This document shows, piece after piece, positions 1-5,459 of a stretch of DNA of 5,960 nt. Source of the stretch: Candidatus Magasanikbacteria bacterium CG10_big_fil_rev_8_21_14_0_10_36_16. Its GTDB lineage: Bacteria; Patescibacteriota; Patescibacteriia; Magasanikbacterales; UBA922. Within the stretch, counting starts at the first letter, position 1, and each line of letters opens with the position of its first letter. The notes beneath the pieces are model-generated. The model saw only the letters and a program-made list of their open reading frames with translations, was not told the DNA's origin and did not search any database. The DNA lies in the NCBI GenBank assembly GCA_002773185.1, contig PFBU01000060.1:27659-33618 (forward strand), written 5' to 3'. The position numbers and the translations under genes were made by a program.

Positions 1-1
1 T

Positions 2-37
2 CTATTATTATTTTTTGGTATTTTTTTTATAATTCGT
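2..37 (+). other. Predicted membrane-spanning segment at the N-terminal edge of the ATPase
   Basis: Codons 2-37 read LLLFFGIFFIIR in the ATPase frame. This is eleven hydrophobic residues or glycine ending in an arginine, as expected for the cytoplasmic end of a membrane helix. No stop occurs in this frame before 41. VirD4-type coupling proteins are commonly anchored by N-terminal helices. The full helix cannot be seen because the window begins here. Confidence 0.6.
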
Positions 38-2467
38 TCTTTGACTAAGGCCACTTTCAAAATACAACACACTTTTGAAAAAACACTTATCCATATCATG
101 GTTCCAAAAGAAAAAAGATCCGAAGGTAGCAACAATAACAACCAAGAAGACAGGCTAGAACAAATAAAAGAAGAGATAGGAATTACCGAAACTATCTTTG
201 CTTCACTAGCTAGCCAAAAAGCCCAAAGAGGGATAATACATTGGTTCAAAGGACGCAACGACAATTTTTCTTTTGAAATTGTTATCCACAACAATCTTAT
301 CAATTTTTATGTTTCTGTACCAATCAAAATGAAATCTTTTATTGAGCAACAAATCAATGCTCAATATCCTTTCGCACATATTGAAGAAATTACTGACTAC
401 AACATTTTTTATGAAAAAAGCTCAATAATTGGCAGTTATCTCACCGCCGAGAATAATCCTTCTTTCCCTTTCAAAACTTACAAAAAAATGGACTCAGACC
501 CTATGTCAGCGGTACTAAATGTTTTGGCCAGAATTCATGAAAATAACAGCTCAGCTAGTATTCAGTTTGTTTTACGTTCTGCTCACAAAAAATGGCGTAA
601 AAAAGGTATCCATATTGTACGCGAAGTAAAGAAAGGCAAAAAATTTGAAGATGTAACTAGTAATCATTTTTTTAAAGATTTATTCAAATTTGTTGGTACA
701 GGCATTGGTGAACAAATTAGTACTACAAAAGACAAATCACTTGATAACAAATACCAAGTTTCTGGTATGGAAGAAGAAATGATGAAAGGTATAGAAGAAA
801 AATTATCCAAAGGTGGTATGGATGTCACTGTGAGAATTATAAGTAGCTCAGACATAGAGGAAATGGCCAAATTGAATCTTGACAATATTATAGGTGCATT
901 TGGTCAATACAACTTGTACCGCTATGGTAACTCTTTCAAAGCTAAGATTCCTCGCAAACAAAAAAATATTATTAGTGATTTCATACACCGTGCTTTCAAT
1001 GAAAAAAAACAAATTTTATTAAATACTGAAGAAATGGCTGGTTTGTGGCACTTACCTCTTCATTCTACTGAAACACCAAACATCCACTGGTTAGGCGCCA
1101 GAAAAGCTCCACCACCACCAAATTTGCCAAAAGAAGGCATCTTGATGGGCCATATACCTTATCGTGGCAATGATTATCAAGTACGTCTAAAAGATGCTGA
1201 CAGAAGAAGACATCTCTATGTTGTTGGTAAATCTGGTAGTGGAAAATCTGTTTTGATTGAAAACATGGCTGTTCAAGATATTATAAATGGCAAAGGAGTA
1301 GCTGTGGTTGACCCTCATGGAGATTTTGCTGAGTATGTATTGTCTCATGTACCAAAAGAACGTGCTGACGATGTCGTCATTTTCAATCCATCTGATTTCG
1401 AATATCCAATAGGCTTGAATATGTTAGAAGCTCGTACTGAAGATGAAAAAGATTTCGTAGTCCAAGAAATGATTAGTATTTTTTACAAACTTTTTCCACC
1501 AGAAATGATTGGTCCAATGTTTGAACACCAAATGCGTAATGTCATGTTGACACTCATGGCTGATATTGATAATCCTGGCACCATCATTGATATTCCTCGT
1601 ATGTTTACCGATGATGACTATGTCAAATTATATTTGAAAAAATTGAAAGATCCAGTAGTGCGTGCTTTCTGGGAAAAAGAAATGGCAAAGACAAGTGACT
1701 TTCACAAATCAGAAATGCTTGGTTATCTTATTTCCAAAGTTGGACGTTTCGTTGAAAATGACATGATGCGTAATATCATGGGTCAACAAAAATCAGGTTT
1801 CAATGTCCGCGAAATAATGGACAAACAAAAAATATTGATAGTAAATCTAGCCAAAGGTAAAACTGGAGAAATCAATGCTAAACTTATAGGTCTAATCATT
1901 GTCTCCAAACTACAAATGGCAGCCATGGGTCGTGCTGATTTACCAGAAAGTGAACGAAAAGATTTCTACCTATATATTGATGAATTCCAAAACTTTATTA
2001 CTGATTCTATCGCCACAATTTTGTCTGAGGCTCGTAAATACCGTCTAGACTTGATTATTGCCCATCAGTACCTAAATCAGCTGGTAGATGACAAAGGCAA
2101 GGCTGAAATCAAAGATGCTGTGCTTGGTAATGTAGGTAGTATGTGTCTTTATCGTATAGGTCCTGATGATGCTGACATTCTTGCCAAAGAAATGGCGCCA
2201 GTATTTGGTCCGTACGATCTCATGAATGTTGAAAAATTCACAGCCAACACCAAAATAATTATTGACAACGAACCAACCAAACCTTTCAACATGTCCATCT
2301 ACCCTCCACAAGATGGCAACTTGAAAATGGCTGAAGCTATCAGACAATTGTCAAGATTAAAATATGGACAAGAACGAAGTATAGCCGAAGCAGAAATTAT
2401 GGAAAGAACAAAACTAGACCAAGGTGAAAGTAATAGTAAAGATGATATGATAGAAGCAACACTATAA
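2..2467 (+). CDS. VirD4/TraG-like type IV secretion-family ATPase, membrane-anchored (5'-truncated by window edge)
   Basis: This is probably a hexameric DNA- or protein-translocating ATPase of the VirD4/TraG/HerA superfamily, acting at the inner face of the membrane. Counting the Leu codon TTG at 41-43 as residue 1, Walker A is GKSGSGKS at 396-403. The strand motif VAVVDPHGD (D424) follows, then the Walker B-like YLYIDEFQNF (D647, E648) and the IAHQY segment (Q676) typical of the TraG/VirD4 C-terminal core. Residues 1-350 form a separate N-terminal region, joined through a proline-rich linker (P357-P360) to the ATPase. I recognise this arrangement from uncharacterised CPR proteins. The frame is open from position 2 to 40 and encodes a hydrophobic stretch rich in Leu, Phe and Ile, which looks like the end of a transmembrane helix. 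TTG at 41 is therefore probably internal and the real start lies upstream. The visible part is 821 residues. There are no relaxase or VirB neighbours in view, so the substrate is unknown. The family call is strong; a specific role in conjugation is inference. Confidence 0.88.
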   Translation, partial: LLLFFGIFFIIRSLTKATFKIQHTFEKTLIHIMVPKEKRSEGSNNNNQEDRLEQIKEEIGITETIFASLASQKAQRGIIHWFKGRNDNFSFEIVIHNNLINFYVSVPIKMKSFIEQQINAQYPFAHIEEITDYNIFYEKSSIIGSYLTAENNPSFPFKTYKKMDSDPMSAVLNVLARIHENNSSASIQFVLRSAHKKWRKKGIHIVREVKKGKKFEDVTSNHFFKDLFKFVGTGIGEQISTTKDKSLDNKYQVSGMEEEMMKGIEEKLSKGGMDVTVRIISSSDIEEMAKLNLDNIIGAFGQYNLYRYGNSFKAKIPRKQKNIISDFIHRAFNEKKQILLNTEEMAGLWHLPLHSTETPNIHWLGARKAPPPPNLPKEGILMGHIPYRGNDYQVRLKDADRRRHLYVVGKSGSGKSVLIENMAVQDIINGKGVAVVDPHGDFAEYVLSHVPKERADDVVIFNPSDFEYPIGLNMLEARTEDEKDFVVQEMISIFYKLFPPEMIGPMFEHQMRNVMLTLMADIDNPGTIIDIPRMFTDDDYVKLYLKKLKDPVVRAFWEKEMAKTSDFHKSEMLGYLISKVGRFVENDMMRNIMGQQKSGFNVREIMDKQKILIVNLAKGKTGEINAKLIGLIIVSKLQMAAMGRADLPESERKDFYLYIDEFQNFITDSIATILSEARKYRLDLIIAHQYLNQLVDDKGKAEIKDAVLGNVGSMCLYRIGPDDADILAKEMAPVFGPYDLMNVEKFTANTKIIIDNEPTKPFNMSIYPPQDGNLKMAEAIRQLSRLKYGQERSIAEAEIMERTKLDQGESNSKDDMIEATL

Positions 2468-2560
2468 AATTCACAATTTTCAATTTACAAATTACAAACA
2501 AACTTAAAAACAAATATAAATAACAAAAAAGAAAGTAAATGACTCGTAAAAAATAACTTT

Positions 2561-2608
2561 ATGAACTTTTCCGCCCAAGGCGGATCCGTCTTGGGCGGAA
2601 TGAACTTT
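2561..2608. repeat. Palindromic mini-element with 9-bp flanking direct repeats
   Basis: A 32-bp near-perfect palindrome spans 2569-2600. Its outer arms are TTCCGCCCAAG and CTTGGGCGGAA and its centre is CGGATCCG. The only unmatched pair is G2580/T2589, which is a G-U wobble in RNA. Each half can also fold alone (CCGCC-CAA-GGCGG on the left; CCGTC-TTG-GGCGG on the right). The direct repeat ATGAACTTT lies at 2561-2569 and again at 2600-2608, bracketing a 30-bp core like a target-site duplication. The GC-rich core contrasts sharply with its AT-rich surroundings. It could be a dispersed palindromic repeat or small non-autonomous element. No T-run follows it, so it is not a standard terminator. Only one copy is in the window, so dispersal is not demonstrated. 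Confidence 0.65.
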
Positions 2609-2630
2609 CAACTAATACCAACACAAACAT

Positions 2631-3308
2631 ATGGACCAATTTTCCAACATCATGACAAGTCACATGTCTGATCTTTTTGACGACGACTCAATAACAAAAA
2701 TAAATCAACTTACCCCAGTCCTCCCAATTGTTCAAGAAGATGATTTGTTCGGAGAAAAAGAAGACGCAGAAAAACTAGATATAGAAAAAATAAAATCATC
2801 TCTAAATAATCTAAAAACACAAATAAACCAAATATTAAAACTTCTAGAAGCTAAAGAATCTAAAAAACAATCCTTCCCTGTTTTCAATCCCAAGCCTATT
2901 ATATTTGACAGTATAGAGACAAAAAACAATTCTGACGAAAATATTATAGAAGGTGTCTTCAATGGCGAAAAAATGATTGGCAGTGATGGTAAAGAATATG
3001 CAGTACCACCAAATTATGCTAGTAAATCAAAATTAGTGGAGGGTGATATAATGAAACTCACTCTAGCCCCTAACGGACGTTTTATCTACAAACAAATTGG
3101 TCCTATCCCCCGCAAAAGAATTATTGGCGTATTATCATTTGACGAAGAAAGACAGCTGTGGAATGTCTTACATGAAAACAAAAAATACAAAATCCTCACA
3201 GCTTCCGTGACCTTTTACAAAGGCAAACCTTATGACGAGGCTGTCGCTCTAATACCACAAGATTGTGAAAGTGACTGGTGTGCCATGGAAAATGTAATTA
3301 GTAAATAA
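2631..3308 (+). CDS. Conserved-type protein of unknown function with coiled coil and basic beta-rich C-terminal domain
   Basis: I cannot assign a function. The 225-residue protein begins with an acidic, probably flexible stretch (about 1-46). A regular heptad pattern follows, with I51, I54, L58, L61, I65, I68 and L72 in alternating 3- and 4-residue steps, predicting a parallel coiled coil over about 49-76. A linker (77-104) leads to a compact C-terminal domain (105-225). That domain carries IGSDGKEYAVP (116-126), the segment YASKSKLVEGD (129-139) and YKQIGPIPRKR (153-163), then several predicted strands. I recall similar C-terminal sequences in unannotated CPR proteins, but that is memory, not a search. 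There is no signal peptide or membrane segment, so it is probably cytoplasmic. The start ATG at 2631 lacks a Shine-Dalgarno; M8 and M12 are possible later starts. It follows the ATPase gene by 163 bp on the same strand, and co-transcription is possible because no standard terminator intervenes. Confidence 0.85.
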   Translation: MDQFSNIMTSHMSDLFDDDSITKINQLTPVLPIVQEDDLFGEKEDAEKLDIEKIKSSLNNLKTQINQILKLLEAKESKKQSFPVFNPKPIIFDSIETKNNSDENIIEGVFNGEKMIGSDGKEYAVPPNYASKSKLVEGDIMKLTLAPNGRFIYKQIGPIPRKRIIGVLSFDEERQLWNVLHENKKYKILTASVTFYKGKPYDEAVALIPQDCESDWCAMENVISK

Positions 3309-3323
3309 AATTACAATCTACAG

Positions 3324-3363
3324 AAAAAAGACAACCACGAAAAGGTTGTCTTTTAATTTTTTT
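3324..3363. terminator. Bidirectional intrinsic terminator between convergent genes
   Basis: An 11-bp perfect stem pairs AAAAGACAACC (3326-3336) with GGTTGTCTTTT (3344-3354) around the 7-nt loop ACGAAAA. On the + strand it is followed by AA and seven T residues (3357-3363), and it sits just past the stop of the 225-residue protein gene. On the - strand the A-run at 3324-3329 reads as a T-tract after the same hairpin, so it can also end transcription of the SWIB gene, whose stop is at 3385-3387. Confidence 0.88.
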
Positions 3364-3384
3364 AGATTTTTAATCTCTAAAATA

Positions 3385-3654
3385 TTACTTTTTACTAGGA
3401 TCAGTAATATGTGATGAAACAAGTTTTGTCATTTCAAACATATTTACTTCTTTTTTACCAAACAAAGGCATCAATAAATCATCAGCAAAAATATTTCTTT
3501 TGTTTGCTGGGTTTTGAAGATCGTGTTTCTTGATATATTCCCAAAGTTTTTTTACAACTTGTGAACGAGGCATTGGACCTTTTCCAACCACTGCTTCCAA
3601 CTCAGGTGAGAGGTTCAATGGTTTAAGTAATGCTGGATTTGCTTTCCTAGGCAT
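3385..3654 (-). CDS. SWIB/MDM2-domain protein
   Basis: This is a small, basic, stand-alone SWIB-domain protein of 89 residues. The domain fills nearly the whole chain (about 10-85). It shows the family pattern: LSPELEAVVGKGPMPRSQVV, then KLWEYIKKHDLQNPANKRNI, then the FADDLLMPLFGKKEVNMFEM segment and a closing helix ending SSHI. SWIB domains are known from eukaryotic chromatin-remodelling subunits (BAF60b) and from bacteria such as chlamydiae, where one is fused to topoisomerase I. A DNA- or protein-binding role in nucleoid organisation or transcription is plausible but unproven. There is no signal peptide or membrane segment. The start ATG (3652-3654) begins MPRKANPALLKPLNLS, normal for the family. 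It has its own promoter upstream (3698-3726) and runs convergent to the 225-residue protein gene, ending at a shared terminator. The family call is confident; the function is not. Confidence 0.93.
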   Translation of the reverse strand: MPRKANPALLKPLNLSPELEAVVGKGPMPRSQVVKKLWEYIKKHDLQNPANKRNIFADDLLMPLFGKKEVNMFEMTKLVSSHITDPSKK

Positions 3655-3697
3655 AGTGTTTTATGTTAATAATTAAATTACTTAACTTACACAATAC

Positions 3698-3726
3698 ATT
3701 ATAACACTTCTCCACTATATAAGCAA
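3698..3726 (-). promoter_or_regulatory. Extended -10 promoter for the SWIB gene
   Basis: On the - strand a perfect TATAAT (3698-3703) is preceded by TG one base upstream, giving an extended -10 (TGTTATAAT). A weak -35, TTGCTT (3721-3726), sits exactly 17 bp away. The start codon is 43 bp downstream of the -10, leaving a leader of roughly 35 nt. A TTGACA hexamer further upstream is 29 bp from the -10, too far to be used with it. Confidence 0.65.
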
Positions 3727-3744
3727 GTGTAATGTCAACAAAAA

Positions 3745-3773
3745 TTTACATCAGCTTCCAAATGAGTTATAAT
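3745..3773 (+). promoter_or_regulatory. Sigma70-type promoter for dnaX
   Basis: TTTACA (3745-3750, five of six consensus bases) and a perfect TATAAT (3768-3773) are separated by exactly 17 bp. Transcription would start near 3780, giving a leader of about 45 nt before the dnaX ATG at 3827. It is divergent from the SWIB promoter. It probably also drives the downstream peptidase gene, because no terminator lies between that gene and dnaX. Confidence 0.78.
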
Positions 3774-3826
3774 AGACTAGCCCAAAAACATAAATAATCC
3801 ACACCAAAAAATAACCAAAACAAACT

Positions 3827-5455
3827 ATGGCTCTATACCACAAATACCGCCCTCAAATCTTTGCTGATGTTATTGACCAAGAACATATTGTACAGACTCT
3901 AATAAACCAAATCATCAATGATAAGGTCTCACACGCCTATCTTTTTTCTGGTCCACGTGGCGTTGGCAAGACCACAACAGCGCGTATCTTAGCCAAATCT
4001 TTGAACTGTGCCAATAGAAAGCCTGATTCAGCTGAGCCTTGCAATGATTGTTCTTCTTGTACTGAAATAGGCACTTCTAGTTCTATAGACGTCATTGAGA
4101 TAGATGCTGCCAGCCACACCGGCGTAGACAATGTGAGACAAAATATTATTGAAAATTCTCAATTCAAACCGACCCACTCCAAGTACAAAGTTTTCATCGT
4201 AGACGAGGTTCATATGTTGTCCACAGCTGCCTTCAATGCCTTGTTGAAAACTCTAGAAGAACCACCAAAATATGTAGTTTTCATTTTGGCAACTACCGAC
4301 CCCCAAAAACTCCCAGCTACCATCGTTTCTCGTTGTCAACGCTACACCTTTACCAAAGTGCCAGCCAAAGAAATGAGCAAAAGTCTGGAAAATATTGCCA
4401 AGCAAGAAGGTGTCAAAGTTGATAATGAAGTAATGTCCAGAATAGCCAGAAAAAGTGAAGGTTGTCTACGTGATGGTATTAGTTTACTTGAACAACTAAT
4501 GGCGAGTGGCGACAAAAAAATCACAGTTGAATCAGCCTCTCTCATATTACCAAGTGTTAATATAGAGTTACAGCTTGAATTTACAGAGTATTTGACAGAC
4601 AAACAGCAGTCTGAAAGTCTAAATTTTTTGGACAAACTAACGAGAGAAGGTCTAAATATTTCTTATTTTTCCCATGAGTTCCTAGAATTTTTACGAGTAC
4701 TAATGATTTCCTCTGTAGATATGATTTTGGCTGAACAAGAATTAGATATAAACAAAGAACAGAAACAGCAAATAATTAACATAAATAATAAATTATCAGA
4801 AACAGAAATCATAAAACTATTGGATCTTGCTATAAAACGTGACAGCGAAATAAAAAATTCAGTCCTTCCACAATTACCTTTGGAAATGTTGGTAGTAGAG
4901 TGGTGCAACAAAAATAATCAAATAAATACAAACATAGAAAACAACTTACAGAAAGAAGATACTAACAAAATAGTACATGAAACTAAAGTAGAAAAAAAAA
5001 ATCCTAACATAGTCCAAGAGACAAAAGCTGAAAAAATATCAGAAAAAACTAAAGAAGTTCAAAATGATCCAATAGTAGAAGAAGCCAAAGCAGAAGATAA
5101 GGTACATATCACTACAAGTACTGGCGAAATTAATCTAACGCAAGTAGAAAATGTTTGGTCAGAGTTTATAAAAAAAATAGAGTCAGAAGCTCCTTCTCTT
5201 TCTTTTGTTCTCAAGATGTCCAAGATAAGTGAAATCAAAAAAAACACCATTATACTATCAGTAGAATATTCTTTCCACAAAGAAAAACTACAAGAAATTA
5301 CTATCAAGCAAAAACTAGAAAGTATCTTTACTGAACTTTTAAAAACCAAAACATCTTTAGAGTTCATAGAAACTCCCAACGGACAAAAACAACCATCTGA
5401 TAATAACCAATTAAATGAACTGGCTACAGCGCTTGGCGGTGAAGTCGTAAATTAA
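3827..5455 (+). CDS. dnaX: DNA polymerase III subunit gamma/tau
   Basis: This is the clamp-loader ATPase of the replisome: with delta and delta' it loads the sliding clamp, and the tau form links polymerases together. The start MALYHKYRPQIFADV is canonical. Walker A GPRGVGKT is at 42-49, four zinc-binding cysteines are at C61, C72, C75 and C78, and Walker B VFIVDEVH (D126, E127) follows. Sensor 1 lies near T156-T157, and the SRC arginine-finger motif is at 168-170. Clamp-loader domain III extends to about residue 362. A charged low-complexity linker (about 365-430) carries three copies of an IVxExKxE motif. A C-terminal domain (about 435-520) with W444 and F483-H484 resembles the polymerase-contacting end of tau. 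The linker contains a ten-A run (4992-5001), and a frame change there would give a gamma-like product of about 393 residues. There is no Shine-Dalgarno. The family call is essentially certain; the gamma form is inference. Confidence 0.97.
   Translation: MALYHKYRPQIFADVIDQEHIVQTLINQIINDKVSHAYLFSGPRGVGKTTTARILAKSLNCANRKPDSAEPCNDCSSCTEIGTSSSIDVIEIDAASHTGVDNVRQNIIENSQFKPTHSKYKVFIVDEVHMLSTAAFNALLKTLEEPPKYVVFILATTDPQKLPATIVSRCQRYTFTKVPAKEMSKSLENIAKQEGVKVDNEVMSRIARKSEGCLRDGISLLEQLMASGDKKITVESASLILPSVNIELQLEFTEYLTDKQQSESLNFLDKLTREGLNISYFSHEFLEFLRVLMISSVDMILAEQELDINKEQKQQIININNKLSETEIIKLLDLAIKRDSEIKNSVLPQLPLEMLVVEWCNKNNQINTNIENNLQKEDTNKIVHETKVEKKNPNIVQETKAEKISEKTKEVQNDPIVEEAKAEDKVHITTSTGEINLTQVENVWSEFIKKIESEAPSLSFVLKMSKISEIKKNTIILSVEYSFHKEKLQEITIKQKLESIFTELLKTKTSLEFIETPNGQKQPSDNNQLNELATALGGEVVN
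4970..5095 (+). repeat. Degenerate repeats in the tau linker
   Basis: Three related octapeptides occur in the DnaX linker: IVHETKVE (382-389, bases 4970-4993), IVQETKAE (395-402, 5009-5032) and IVEEAKAE (416-423, 5072-5095). Each begins with ATAGT in the DNA, which suggests descent by internal duplication. The spacing is uneven (39 and 63 bp), and the intervening residues are charged and probably disordered. The repeats probably only set linker length and flexibility. Confidence 0.6.
4991..5012 (+). promoter_or_regulatory. Candidate slippage/frameshift site for gamma-form DnaX
   Basis: Ten consecutive A residues (4992-5001) are read as GAA AAA AAA AAT. An added A, or a -1 ribosomal shift on A-AAA-AAA, reads on to TCC and stops at TAA (5005-5007), giving 393 residues. 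A lost A, or a +1 shift, reads ATC CTA ACA and stops at TAG (5010-5012), giving 394 residues. The site lies after clamp-loader domain III, where gamma ends in species that make both forms. I see no strong downstream hairpin or upstream Shine-Dalgarno-like stimulator, so transcriptional slippage fits better than programmed ribosomal shifting. Confidence 0.5.
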
Positions 5456-5459
5456 AACT

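Noticed and set aside
41..43. TTG as the start codon of the ATPase gene
   Set aside because: The frame is open upstream to position 2 and encodes a membrane-helix-like segment. No Shine-Dalgarno precedes the TTG, so it reads better as an internal leucine codon.
2072..2347. 91-codon open frame on the - strand inside the ATPase gene
   Set aside because: It is the shadow of a gene with clear conserved motifs on the + strand. Its own product has no recognisable pattern. The same applies to the - strand frames at 664-885, 2732-2962, 3937-4131, 4028-4213, 4342-4635, 4663-4911 and 5059-5379.
2492..2520. Possible promoter for the 225-residue protein gene: TTACAA, 17 bp, TATAAA
   Set aside because: The -35 matches only three of six consensus bases, and such hexamers are expected by chance in this very AT-rich spacer. 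It is too weak to annotate.
2539..2556. Five-codon reading frame (MTRKK)
   Set aside because: It is too short, has no ribosome binding site and lies in AT-rich spacer; chance is the better explanation.
2569..2600. Palindrome as an intrinsic terminator of the ATPase gene
   Set aside because: The hairpin is strong, but the sequence after it is TGAACTTTCA with no T-run, so standard intrinsic termination is not supported.
3735..3740. TTGACA on the - strand as the -35 of the SWIB promoter
   Set aside because: It matches consensus fully but lies about 29 bp from the TATAAT. The TATATA nearer to it leaves only 11 bp. Neither spacing is workable.
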